A stretch of 27,875 nt of DNA from DATMNI01 sp035570275 (GTDB taxonomy: Bacteria; Acidobacteriota; Terriglobia; Bryobacterales; Bryobacteraceae), in contig DATMNI010000235.1 in NCBI GenBank assembly GCA_035570275.1, positions 1-27,875 on the forward strand, in the 5' to 3' direction. Position 1 is the first letter of the stretch. The number at the start of each line of letters is the position of its first letter. Below the pieces are notes generated by a model. It had not been told where the DNA came from. It saw nothing but the letters and a program-made list of their open reading frames with translations, and ran no database searches. This document shows, in pieces, positions 6,974 to 14,604 of the stretch. Made by a program: the position numbers and the translations under genes.

Positions 6974-8023
6974 CTAAGGAATCCTCCGCAGCCATGTCTG
7001 GCTCAGCACAATCTCCAGCACCAGCAGCAGCATCGCCGTCCCGCCCAAACCGTACTGCAGTTCCCTGCCGCCGCTGAATCGCGGCACCGCCCGGTCACTC
7101 TTCTCCAGCTTGTCGATTTCCGCGTAGATGGCGCGCAGCCCCTTCTCATCCTGAACCGTGCCTGTGAGGCCGTTGGTTTGCCCGGCAAGCATCTGCAGAT
7201 CCGCCGAGGCCGCGTCCTGGCCCCGGTTCGGCGGCCGAATGCCGATGGCGTAGACGCGCACACCCCAGTCCCGAGCCAGCCTGGCAGCGTCGGCAACGCT
7301 GCGCGCGCCGGAATTGTTTTCGCCGTCCGTCAGCAGCACGATCGCCTTGCTCTTGAACTGGCCGGCGGCAGTGGTTTCGATGCGGCGGAAACGCGCGGCC
7401 GCCACCGCTATCGCATCGCCGATAGCCGTGCCGTCGGAATCCTGAGCGATTCGCAGCCCATCCAACGCCGGGCGCAGATGCTCGTGCGCCAGGGTCAGCG
7501 GGCATAGCGTCACCGGCGCCACCGCAAAGCCGATAATGCCGATCATGTCGGCATCCCGGCCCGGCAGCCCATGGTTATCGCTGAAAAGCCTGTCGCCGAA
7601 AAGCCTGTCGCTGAAAAGCCCATCGCCGAAGACAAATTCCTTGGAGACCCGCCGCACCAGGTCGATACGCGTCGTGGGTTTGTTGTCGAAAACCATGTCC
7701 TGTTTGGCCATGCTGCCGGAGCAATCCACCAGCAACTGGATGCCGATCGTCCTGGTAATGTCGCGGACGCGGCGGGGGTTCAATTGGGGACCAGCCATCG
7801 CCAGCGCCAGCAGCCCGGCCGCCGCCAGCCGCAGTTGCGCCGGAAGCTTCCACCAGCCTTGCCGCCTGGTGGTGGGGAGCAGGGCGGCCTGTCCAACTTT
7901 CGTAAAACGCAAAGCGGGTGCGGTCACACGCCGCCGCCTGATTTGCCACGCCAGCCACGGCAGCAGCAGCCAACCCAGCAGCGCCCACGGCCATTGCAGC
8001 GCCAGATCAATATGGCCAGGCAT
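6974..8023 (-). CDS. VWA-domain membrane protein, BatA/BatB type
   Basis: A 349-residue protein; the ATG at 8023 follows the upstream stop codon by one base, indicating translational coupling. Membrane segments lie at about 10-28, 63-78 and near the C-terminus (about 325-343). The von Willebrand A domain between them has an intact MIDAS: DCSGS at 100-104, T199 in DSDGTAIGD, and LLTDGENN further on. This is the architecture of BatA/BatB-like partners of MoxR ATPases, proposed to help assemble or protect envelope complexes. A 15-base tandem DNA repeat puts FSDRLFGDRLFSD (137-149) into the loop after the first VWA helix, an unusual expansion. It is the last gene of the operon; no BatB-E follow. 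Confidence 0.88.
   Translation of the reverse strand: MPGHIDLALQWPWALLGWLLLPWLAWQIRRRRVTAPALRFTKVGQAALLPTTRRQGWWKLPAQLRLAAAGLLALAMAGPQLNPRRVRDITRTIGIQLLVDCSGSMAKQDMVFDNKPTTRIDLVRRVSKEFVFGDGLFSDRLFGDRLFSDNHGLPGRDADMIGIIGFAVAPVTLCPLTLAHEHLRPALDGLRIAQDSDGTAIGDAIAVAAARFRRIETTAAGQFKSKAIVLLTDGENNSGARSVADAARLARDWGVRVYAIGIRPPNRGQDAASADLQMLAGQTNGLTGTVQDEKGLRAIYAEIDKLEKSDRAVPRFSGGRELQYGLGGTAMLLLVLEIVLSQTWLRRIP
7578..7630. repeat. 15-base in-frame tandem repeat inside the VWA gene
   Basis: About 3.5 copies of TCGCTGAAAAGCCTG with C/T variation at one position (units start at 7578, 7593, 7608 and 7623). The unit is a multiple of three, so copy changes add or remove five residues (RLFSD or RLFGD) without a frameshift. 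Confidence 0.85.
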
Positions 8024-8024
8024 C

Positions 8025-8558
8025 TCAGTTCTCAGCCTGGCCCAAACGCTCCCACGGGTTTGCCAGGCTCGGGGTGGAGGCCACATTGGCCGCCAGCAGA
8101 TCGACGATGTTCCGGGCCCTGGCCATCGCCGCAGCCCTGTCCCAGTCCGCCCCGTTCCCGGAGAACTCGTCCCCGGAGAATTTAGCGCGGTCGCATTCGC
8201 CCAGGAGGGCCTCCAGAGACTCCTGCCAGCCAGTGCTCATCACGCCGACTCGCGCCAGGGCGTGGGCGATTTCCACCGAGGTGAGACGGGCGGCGCCAAG
8301 GTGCAAACGGGCCTCCAGGTATTGGTTGAGTATAGCGGCCAGTTCCGCGTAGAAAGCCCGCGGCTCAGTGATCGCGGCCAAGGCATGCAACCGCCCTCTG
8401 GCCACCGCTTCGGGCGTCGCTACCGGCGCTGCGCGTTGGCGCCGGCGGTAAAGAATGAGGGCCAGCCAGACCAGCGGGATGATCAGCAGCAAAACGGGCC
8501 AGGGGAATTCCGCGGCCGGAAGCATTTCGGGTTGGAGGGCGTCGCGGATATCCTGCAT
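8025..8558 (-). CDS. DUF4381-like single-pass membrane protein
   Basis: A 177-residue protein with one membrane helix (about 20-37, VLLLIIPLVWLALILY) followed by Arg-rich positive residues, so the C-terminal part is cytoplasmic. The cytoplasmic helical domain (AFYAELAAILNQYLEARL at about 88-105, then LTSVEIAHALARVG) resembles DUF4381 proteins, which usually sit between DUF58 and VWA genes in MoxR operons. It starts 14 bases after the DUF58 stop. A 13-base duplication (GCGCGACTGAT twice) spans that junction. Its biochemical role is unknown; context suggests a partner of the neighbouring MoxR/VWA system. Confidence 0.75.
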   Translation of the reverse strand: MQDIRDALQPEMLPAAEFPWPVLLLIIPLVWLALILYRRRQRAAPVATPEAVARGRLHALAAITEPRAFYAELAAILNQYLEARLHLGAARLTSVEIAHALARVGVMSTGWQESLEALLGECDRAKFSGDEFSGNGADWDRAAAMARARNIVDLLAANVASTPSLANPWERLGQAEN

Positions 8559-8572
8559 ATCAGTCGCGCAGA

Positions 8573-9463
8573 TCAGTCGCGCGCTCCGTGCAGCCGCAGA
8601 AACGGAATCAGGGACTGCAGATCGCCGGTGCCGGCTGCCATGCGCAGGTGGTCGATATTGGCCGAACGGAAAAGCGCTTCAAGCGCAGCCGTCTGCTGGC
8701 GCGCCGCTCCATCCCACGCGGCGCGAACCGCCGGGTTGCTGGTGTCGATGGTGCAGCGCTCGCCCGATTCGGCGTCTTCCACCTGCACCAGCCCGCAATC
8801 GGGAAAGCGCTCTTCGCGCGCGTCGAAGATGGAAATCGCGATGAGATCGTGCCGGCGCGCCGAGACGCGCAACTGCCGATCAAAGCCATCCGCCAGGAAA
8901 TCCGAGATGAGCACCACCAGGGAACGGCGGCGGCGAACCTTGCCGAGAAACTCCAGCGCGCGCGTGATGTTGGTGCCGCGGCCCCGCGGCTGAAAAGCCA
9001 GCACGTCCCGAATCAGGCGCAGCACGTGGCTTCGGCCGCGGCCCGGCGGCACGTAAAGTTCCACGTCGTCGGTGAACAGGATCAGGCCGGCCTCGTCTTT
9101 GTTGTAGACCGCGGCCAAGGCCAGCACGGCGAACACCTCGGCGGCGGCTTCGTTCTTGGGCGCGGCGCCGGTTCCAAAAAGGTTGGAGCGCGACCCGTCC
9201 AGCAACAACATCACGGTCTGGTCGCGTTCTTCGGCGAAGCGCTTGATGTACGGCCGGCCGACACGCGCGGTGACGTTCCAATCGATGCTGCGCGTGTCGT
9301 CGCCGGCAACGTATTCCCGAACTTCCTGAAACTCCACGCCCGGCCCCTTGAAGGCCGAGCGATAGGCCCCGGAAAGCGCGCCGCCCACAGTTTTGCGCGC
9401 CCGCAACTCCACCAGCCTTACCTTCCGGGCCAGTTCGGCGGCGGTCATGGGCGGCAGAGTCAT
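8573..9463 (-). CDS. DUF58 domain protein of the MoxR operon
   Basis: A 296-residue cytoplasmic protein. The DUF58 signature VEFQEVREYVAGDD and SIDWNVTAR is at about 43-67, followed by a VWA-like fold with DGSRS at 89-93 replacing a classic MIDAS and VLISDF further on. DUF58 proteins are the usual second gene after moxR and are thought to be handled by the ATPase. The ATG overlaps the moxR stop as ATGA (9460-9463), showing translational coupling. No membrane segment is seen, unlike some longer DUF58 proteins. Confidence 0.92.
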   Translation of the reverse strand: MTLPPMTAAELARKVRLVELRARKTVGGALSGAYRSAFKGPGVEFQEVREYVAGDDTRSIDWNVTARVGRPYIKRFAEERDQTVMLLLDGSRSNLFGTGAAPKNEAAAEVFAVLALAAVYNKDEAGLILFTDDVELYVPPGRGRSHVLRLIRDVLAFQPRGRGTNITRALEFLGKVRRRRSLVVLISDFLADGFDRQLRVSARRHDLIAISIFDAREERFPDCGLVQVEDAESGERCTIDTSNPAVRAAWDGAARQQTAALEALFRSANIDHLRMAAGTGDLQSLIPFLRLHGARD

Positions 9464-10449
9464 GGCACCTTGACGGCCCCCAAAACCTGTCGAATCACCT
9501 TTTCCGGCGTGACGCCTTCCGCATCGGCTTCGTAGGTGAGCAGCACGCGATGGCGCAACACGTCGAGCGCCACCTCCTTGACGTCCTGCGGCGTGGTGTA
9601 GCCGCGCCCGCTAAGCAGCGCCTCGCCCTTGGCGGCCAGCGCCAGGAAGATGGAGGCGCGCGGGGAGGCGCCATAGCGGATCAACGGGTCGAGCTTGAGC
9701 CCGTACCTGGACGGGTGGCGCGTGGCATCCACCAGGTTGACGATGTAGTCCCGCAGGCTGTCATCCAGGTGGACTTGGTCAAGCTGGTTCCGGCTAAGCA
9801 GGATGTTTGCCGTCGAAGCCACGGGACGGATATTGTCCAGCACGGGGACCGCGCGAACCATGCGGTCCAGGATCAGGCGCTCCTCGGCGATTTCCGGATA
9901 ATCCAGGACCAGCTTGAACAGAAAGCGGTCGAGTTGTGCTTCGGGCAGCGGGTAGGTGCCTTCCTGCTCAATGGGGTTTTGCGTCGCCAGCACCAGGAAA
10001 GGCGCGGGCAGTTGGAAGCTGTGATCGCCGATGGTAACCTGGCGTTCCTGCATGGCTTCGAGCAGGGCGCTCTGCACTTTGGCCGGGGCGCGATTGACTT
10101 CGTCGGCCAGCACGATGTTGGCGAAGACCGGGCCTTTGCGCGGCGTGAACTGGCCCGTGCGGGCATCGTAGATCAGCGTCCCGATAATGTCGGAGGGCAG
10201 CAGATCGGGCGTGAACTGGATGCGGTGAAATGTGGCGTCCAGGCAGCGGGCGATGGTGAGGATAGAGAGCGTCTTGCCCAGGCCCGGGACGCCTTCGATG
10301 AGCACGTGGTTGCCTGTAATGAGGGCCTGCAGGAGGCGGCGCAGAAGCTGGGTTTGCCCCACGATGACGGAGGAAAACTGCGCCCGCAAGCGGCCGAGCC
10401 ACTCGATTGTAGGCCTGCTGGTAGCGGATGGCTGCGCGCCTTCGGACAT
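9460..10449 (-). CDS. MoxR family AAA+ ATPase
   Basis: A 329-residue AAA+ ATPase. Walker A is GVPGLGKT (53-60) and Walker B with its Asn-Arg follow-on is IVLADEVNRA (112-121). The sensor-1 region is LATQNPIEQEGTYPLPEAQ, and DRFLF carries the Arg-finger region. The C-terminal lid has PSPR-like GASPRASI and LLSGRGYTTPQDV. It first opens an operon of four leftward genes (moxR, DUF58, DUF4381-like, VWA). MoxR ATPases act as chaperones that fold or insert metal cofactors into partner complexes; the client here is not encoded alongside. The start at 10449 has no strong Shine-Dalgarno sequence. A TATACT at 10663-10668 may drive the operon. Confidence 0.95.
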   Translation of the reverse strand: MSEGAQPSATSRPTIEWLGRLRAQFSSVIVGQTQLLRRLLQALITGNHVLIEGVPGLGKTLSILTIARCLDATFHRIQFTPDLLPSDIIGTLIYDARTGQFTPRKGPVFANIVLADEVNRAPAKVQSALLEAMQERQVTIGDHSFQLPAPFLVLATQNPIEQEGTYPLPEAQLDRFLFKLVLDYPEIAEERLILDRMVRAVPVLDNIRPVASTANILLSRNQLDQVHLDDSLRDYIVNLVDATRHPSRYGLKLDPLIRYGASPRASIFLALAAKGEALLSGRGYTTPQDVKEVALDVLRHRVLLTYEADAEGVTPEKVIRQVLGAVKVP

Positions 10450-10481
10450 GTGCGGCCCCGTTTGCTACTTTAGCGCGTAAC

Positions 10482-10540
10482 TGTGGGGCAGGTTGTTAGG
10501 GGTACCCTCTAGGTCCGGCGGATTGTTAATCCGTCCGCGC
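10482..10540 (+). repeat. Dispersed stem-loop repeat family A, copy 2
   Basis: TGTGGGGCAGGTTGTTAGGG head, GGTACC, then a GGCGGATT-gtt-AATCCGTCC hairpin. It lies 33 bases upstream of the moxR start, in opposite orientation to moxR, and is the only copy not found behind a co-directional gene. Confidence 0.7.
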
Positions 10541-10662
10541 GATGCGGCAGCGAGCGCACCCGCCTCTATTGCTCCGCCGCCCAGTGCGCCGCCGGCTGAC
10601 AACGGTTGACAACCACTGCCGCACTGCAGCCGCCGCGGATAGCCGCCAGTCTCACCGCGAGT

Positions 10663-10668
10663 AGTATA
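10663..10668 (-). promoter_or_regulatory. -10 box (TATACT), candidate promoter of the moxR operon
   Basis: TATACT on the minus strand, 214 bases before the moxR ATG, which would give a leader of about 205 bases containing repeat A2. No convincing -35 is present. Confidence 0.3.
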
Positions 10669-10964
10669 GCCCAACCGGACTCCGTATTTTCCTCTATGGC
10701 GTTCCGTATTCTATCCGATGCTGCATCAGCGACTATCTGTAAGAATTAGTGAGGTTGTAAAGGTTGTATGAAAGTTTGAGAAAACGAGTAGGCCGGTGTT
10801 GGCTGCACCGGCCCGCTCTTTCGGGTGCGCTTTCTGCTAGCGAACCAGGGGTAACTCTGTCCCCGCTCCTGATCCTAGCATTAAACGCTTCAAGAAAACA
10901 ACACGCCTGTCGTGTGCGCCGTGGGCGCGTCGAACGGGCCCAACGGCAAGGATCGGAGAAGAAG

Positions 10965-12920
10965 ATGAGGCTTATCGGAAAGACGAGACAATTCGTGGCA
11001 ACAGCCGGTGTGGCTGTGCTGCTCATGGCAAGTGGAGCCAACCCGGCTGCGGCGTTTGACGGCGGCGGAAACAGCGGCGGAGGCAAAGGCGGCGCAACCA
11101 GTGGTGGAAGCGGCGGAAACGACGGAGGCCTAACCAGCGGTGGGGGCGGCGGAAACAGCGGTGGGGGCGGCGGAACTCCCGCGTCCTTGAAGACCGTCGC
11201 CATCCCGGCGCCGCCCGATCTCGCCACCTACGTGAGAGACCAGAGTACCCTGGTCGCACTCGGCAAGTCCCTGTTCTGGGACATGCAGGTAGGCAACGAC
11301 GGCAAGCAGGCCTGTGCCACCTGCCACTTTCATGCGGGCGCCGACCATCGCAAGACTAACCAGCTCCACGGGAACGGCAGCCCGTTCACTGCCAACTACA
11401 CGCTTGGCGGGTCGGATTTCCCCTTCCATGGGTCCACCATCGCTGGTTCGGCCGGCGTGTTTGACCGTTCGTTCACCGATGTCGTCCCAGGCAACCGGGT
11501 CGATGATGGCTTTTCCATGCTCGATCCTTCTTACAGCATGGGCGGCGTAGGCCTCCACCGTGTCACGGGCCGCAACACTCCCACCGTGATCAATGCCGTC
11601 TTCAACGTGCGCAACTTCTGGGATGGCCGCGCCAAGGACGTCTTCACCGTGTTCACGCCGTTCGGCGATTCGGACCCTAACGCCAATGTGGTGATGGAAT
11701 CCGCCGGTAAGCTGACGGCCGTCAAGGACCGTATCCAGCACTCCAGCCTGGCTTCGCAGTCCGTAGGCCCGCCCAACAATCCCACGGAGATGTCTTCCAA
11801 TGGCCGCAACTGGCCGAAACTCGGCAAAAAGATGCTCAGTCTCCCGCCGATGGCCAATCAGCGCATTCATCCGCAGGACAGCGTCCTGGGGACTTATGCC
11901 AAGGCGAACGGAACCGGGATGAAGGCCGCCGTCACCTACGCTTCCCTGGTTCAGGCCGCGTTCCAACCGCAGTACTGGAATTCCACGCGCCTGGTCGACG
12001 TTACCGGCAAGGATCTCGGCCTGACCGGCGCACCCGTCAACACCAACCAGTTCTCGCAGATCGAATACAACTTCGCGATGTTCTGGGGTATGGCGATTCA
12101 GGCTTATGAATCCACGCTGGTCTCCAACTCCACGCCCGTCGATCAGTCGGCCGAGGGCAACAAGTCGGCTCTCAGCGCGCAGGCGGCACAGGGCCAGGGC
12201 ATATTCCAGAGCAAGTGCGGCACTTGCCACAGTGGCCCGGAGTTCGCCGGCGCCACCTATACCGCCCTCAACAGCAAGGGCGCGCTGACCGGCCTAAGCC
12301 ACGGTCTTGTGACCGATACCGGTTTCTTTCACACTGGGGTTCGTCCCACGGTGGAAGACCTCGGAGTGGGCGGCAACGATGGCTTCGGCAAACCGCTTTC
12401 CATCGCGGTGCAGGGGCACGCCAGCGCAGCGGGCGTCAACGGCGCTTTCAAGACGCCGACCATTCGCAATACCGAGTTCACCGGACCGTATTTTCATAAC
12501 GGCGGGGCTTCCACGCTGGAGCAGGTAGTGGACTTTTACTCCCGCGGCGGCAACACCCCCGGCGATGCTAACCTTGGACCCGGCATCCAACCGCTCAGTT
12601 TCAGCGCCAGCGACAAGGCCGCTCTGGTGGCGTTCATGAAGTCGCTCAGCGACGACCGCGTTCGGTTCGAGCGCGCGCCCTTCGACCATCCCCAACTCTG
12701 CGTGGCGGACGGGGCGAAGACGATGCCATCGGGCTCTCTGATGCTCAACGGCTCAACCGATTCGCGCTTCCCGAACGAGGCCATGGAAAACATGGTCGAG
12801 CTCCAGGAAGTAGGTTTCGCCGGCGGTCCCGCCCTCCAGACATTCGCCGAACTAATCGGCGCGGCAGCATCCAATGGGCCTCGCGCTCACGACATGACCG
12901 CGCCTTGCACCATGAAGTAA
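10965..12920 (+). CDS. Secreted di-heme cytochrome c peroxidase / MauG-family protein
   Basis: A 651-residue exported protein with a signal peptide (about 1-30, cleavage after ANPAAA). A 38-residue Gly/Ser linker follows (about 33-70). Two heme c sites are present: CATCH at 117-121 and CGTCH at 418-422. GRNTPTVINAVFN and FWDGRA (about 202-222), and near the end TPTIRNTEFTGPYFHNGG, are hallmarks of the CcpA/MauG fold. Family members are usually 330-400 residues, so this is a long version with extra sequence between the hemes. It should reduce peroxide or oxidise a partner in the periplasm. GGAGAAGAAG precedes the start; a perfect terminator follows. Confidence 0.9.
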   Translation: MRLIGKTRQFVATAGVAVLLMASGANPAAAFDGGGNSGGGKGGATSGGSGGNDGGLTSGGGGGNSGGGGGTPASLKTVAIPAPPDLATYVRDQSTLVALGKSLFWDMQVGNDGKQACATCHFHAGADHRKTNQLHGNGSPFTANYTLGGSDFPFHGSTIAGSAGVFDRSFTDVVPGNRVDDGFSMLDPSYSMGGVGLHRVTGRNTPTVINAVFNVRNFWDGRAKDVFTVFTPFGDSDPNANVVMESAGKLTAVKDRIQHSSLASQSVGPPNNPTEMSSNGRNWPKLGKKMLSLPPMANQRIHPQDSVLGTYAKANGTGMKAAVTYASLVQAAFQPQYWNSTRLVDVTGKDLGLTGAPVNTNQFSQIEYNFAMFWGMAIQAYESTLVSNSTPVDQSAEGNKSALSAQAAQGQGIFQSKCGTCHSGPEFAGATYTALNSKGALTGLSHGLVTDTGFFHTGVRPTVEDLGVGGNDGFGKPLSIAVQGHASAAGVNGAFKTPTIRNTEFTGPYFHNGGASTLEQVVDFYSRGGNTPGDANLGPGIQPLSFSASDKAALVAFMKSLSDDRVRFERAPFDHPQLCVADGAKTMPSGSLMLNGSTDSRFPNEAMENMVELQEVGFAGGPALQTFAELIGAAASNGPRAHDMTAPCTMK

Positions 12921-12947
12921 CCTCACTTGCGAGTTTCGATTCGCTTC

Positions 12948-12981
12948 GGGACGGCCTCACCAGGCCGTCCCATTTTTTTTT
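12948..12981 (+). terminator. Rho-independent terminator of the peroxidase gene
   Basis: GGGACGGCCT (12948-12957) pairs perfectly with AGGCCGTCCC (12962-12971) around a CACC loop, followed after one A by nine T residues. It begins 28 bases after the peroxidase stop codon. It is the clearest terminator in the window. Confidence 0.93.
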
Positions 12982-12996
12982 AGGGCCGTGGCGCTA

Positions 12997-13040
12997 TGTG
13001 GGGCAGGATGGTAACCTGCGGCGGATTGGCAATCCGCCTG
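12997..13040 (+). repeat. Dispersed stem-loop repeat family A, copy 3
   Basis: TGTGGGGCAGG head with GCAGG/CCTGC, followed by a GGCGGATT-ggc-AATCCGCC hairpin. It lies 16 bases beyond the terminator of the peroxidase gene, in the same orientation as that gene. Confidence 0.8.
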
Positions 13041-13131
13041 TCTCACTGTCCAACGCCGCCAACACAAGCTGGCTCGCTGCCGCATGCCCCGCGATTCTGC
13101 GACAATAAAGCCTGCGTTTGAAGGACGCCCT

Positions 13132-13407
13132 ATGCCCTGCCTCCTCGTGATTGTCGCCGCCGCCTTCCCGCGGGTCATCCTAGTGCTGATGTTCCTGCTG
13201 TCGAACTACCTTGAGCGTGCTTACCATGGTATTCTCGTTCCCCTGCTCGGCTTTTTCTTCCTCCCGCTCACCACTCTTGCATACGCCTGGATGACCAACA
13301 CACACATGCCATTGGAAGGCGTCAATCTGGTGATCCTGCTGGTGGCCGTCATCGTCGATGTCGGCGGGTTGGGCGGCGGAGAATACCATCGCCGGCAACG
13401 GTGGTAA
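13132..13407 (+). CDS. Small two-to-three-pass membrane protein
   Basis: A 91-residue hydrophobic protein. The ATG at 13132 is chosen because AAGGA lies eight bases upstream and the protein then begins MPCLLVIVAAAFPRVILVL, a start I associate with a small conserved bacterial membrane family. Segments at about 3-22, 28-50 and 60-78 are membrane-spanning. No catalytic motif is present and the function is unknown. The C-terminus ends in a short polar tail (EYHRRQRW). It lies alone between repeat A3 and the epimerase gene, 18 bases upstream of the latter's start. Confidence 0.75.
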   Translation: MPCLLVIVAAAFPRVILVLMFLLSNYLERAYHGILVPLLGFFFLPLTTLAYAWMTNTHMPLEGVNLVILLVAVIVDVGGLGGGEYHRRQRW

Positions 13408-13412
13408 TCGCT

Positions 13413-13418
13413 TACTAT
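13413..13418 (+). promoter_or_regulatory. -10-like box (TACTAT) abutting the epimerase start
   Basis: TACTAT ends seven bases before the ATG at 13426. Transcription would begin at or next to the start codon, giving a leaderless mRNA. There is no Shine-Dalgarno sequence in the gap. Confidence 0.4.
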
Positions 13419-13425
13419 ACGGTTG

Positions 13426-14568
13426 ATGAGCTATATCCGCTTCGCCTCCGTCGCCGCCCTGCTGGGCGCTCTCACTCTCGCCTGCCTGGCGCAGGCTCCT
13501 GCTCAGAAGGGAAAATCCGACGTGAAAAGACAGGACTTCGGAAAGCTGCCGGACGGCACTCCGATTGAACTCTACACGCTCTCCAATGCCAAAGGCATGC
13601 AGGCCGGGATCATGACTTACGGCGGCGTTGTGGTGTCGCTGACCGCTCCCGACCGCACCGGCAAATTCGCCGACGTCGTCCTCGGCATGGCCGGCCTGTC
13701 TGGCTATCTGACCCCGCCGCCATACTTCGGCGCTCTGATCGGCCGCTATGGCAACCGCATCGGCCACGCCCAATTCTCGCTCGATGGCAAGGTCTTTCAC
13801 CTGCCCGCCAACGATGGCGCCAACACCCTGCATGGCGGCCTCAAAGGTTTCGACAAGCGGGTCTGGAAGGCCACTCCCGGCACCGGCGGCGATCAATCGC
13901 TCGAACTCACTTATACCAGCCAGGATGGCGAGGAAGGCTTCCCCGGAAACCTGTCGGTCAAAGTTCTCTACACGCTCAGCGCGAAAAACGAGCTTAGGAT
14001 CGACTACACCGCCACCACCGATAAAAACACCGTGGTCAACCTCACCAACCACTCCTACTTCAACCTGGCCGGGCAGGGAGAAGGCGACATCCTGGGGCAT
14101 GAGGTCATGATCGCCGCCGACCGTTTCACGCCGGTCGATTCCGGCCTCATCCCCACCGGCGAACTGCGCTCCGTCAAGGGCACGCCCTTCGACTTCTCCA
14201 AGTCCACCGCCATCGGCGCCCGTATCGGCCAGAACGACGAGCAACTCAAGTTTGGCAAGGGCTACGACCACAACTGGGTGCTCAATAAGAAAGGTGGCAT
14301 GGCCAAAGCCGCCGAAGTTCATGAGCCCAAAACCGGCCGCGTGATGGAAGTCTGGACCACCGAACCCGGCCTGCAATTCTACACCGGCAATTTCCTGGAC
14401 GGCACGCTCACGGGCAAGGGCGGCAAGGTCTATCCCCTGCGCGGCGCTTTCTGCATGGAGACTCAGCACTACCCCGATTCGCCCAACCGGCCCACCTTCC
14501 CCACCACCGAGCTAAAGCCGGGCGCCACCTACCACACCACCACCGCCTACCGCTTCTCCGCCAGGTAA
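13426..14568 (+). CDS. galM: Exported aldose 1-epimerase (mutarotase)
   Basis: A 380-residue galactose mutarotase family protein with a signal peptide at about 1-23. The ATG at 13426 is used; the adjoining TTG at 13423 is also in frame. Conserved blocks in order: GRYGNRIGHAQFSLDG (106-121), NDGANTLHGG (129-138, with H135), NLTNHSYFNLAG (205-216, with catalytic acid H209), GYDHNWVL (279-286) and METQHYPDSPN (344-354, with catalytic base E345). It interconverts alpha and beta anomers of free hexoses. Export to the periplasm suggests action on sugars released by secreted glycosidases such as that at 4849 (inference). The stop codon abuts repeat B1. C20 after LTLA is a poor lipobox. Confidence 0.94.
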   Translation: MSYIRFASVAALLGALTLACLAQAPAQKGKSDVKRQDFGKLPDGTPIELYTLSNAKGMQAGIMTYGGVVVSLTAPDRTGKFADVVLGMAGLSGYLTPPPYFGALIGRYGNRIGHAQFSLDGKVFHLPANDGANTLHGGLKGFDKRVWKATPGTGGDQSLELTYTSQDGEEGFPGNLSVKVLYTLSAKNELRIDYTATTDKNTVVNLTNHSYFNLAGQGEGDILGHEVMIAADRFTPVDSGLIPTGELRSVKGTPFDFSKSTAIGARIGQNDEQLKFGKGYDHNWVLNKKGGMAKAAEVHEPKTGRVMEVWTTEPGLQFYTGNFLDGTLTGKGGKVYPLRGAFCMETQHYPDSPNRPTFPTTELKPGATYHTTTAYRFSAR

Positions 14569-14601
14569 GGTAGGATAGACCATCGCCTTTGGTGGTCTGT
14601 T
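14569..14601 (+). repeat. Stem-loop repeat family B, copy 1
   Basis: GGTAGGATAG, then ACCA-TCG-CCTTT-GG-TGGT, then CTGTT. The arms pair through nine positions, with G-T wobbles where the other copies have Watson-Crick pairs. It starts directly after the epimerase stop codon and ends four bases before the next gene's ATG, so the hairpin could also hide that start. Confidence 0.75.
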
Positions 14602-14604
14602 GAG

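Larger units (their letters stand above)
10450..10964. other. Divergent intergenic region, moxR operon / peroxidase gene
   Basis: 515 bases without a convincing gene. It holds repeat A2 (10482-10540), a leftward TATACT (10663-10668), and a relatively AT-rich stretch at 10681-10790. GGGGTAACTCTGTCCCC (10847-10863) is an inverted GGGG/CCCC pair ahead of the peroxidase gene. The leader before 10965 has an in-frame upstream extension back to 10764, but it lacks protein-like composition. I take the start at 10965 because of GGAGAAGAAG just before it. Confidence 0.5.

Noticed and set aside
13180..14469. 429-residue leftward open frame antisense to galM
   Set aside because: galM is certain from its catalytic motifs, and the frame is Gly/Gln/Glu-rich shadow sequence.
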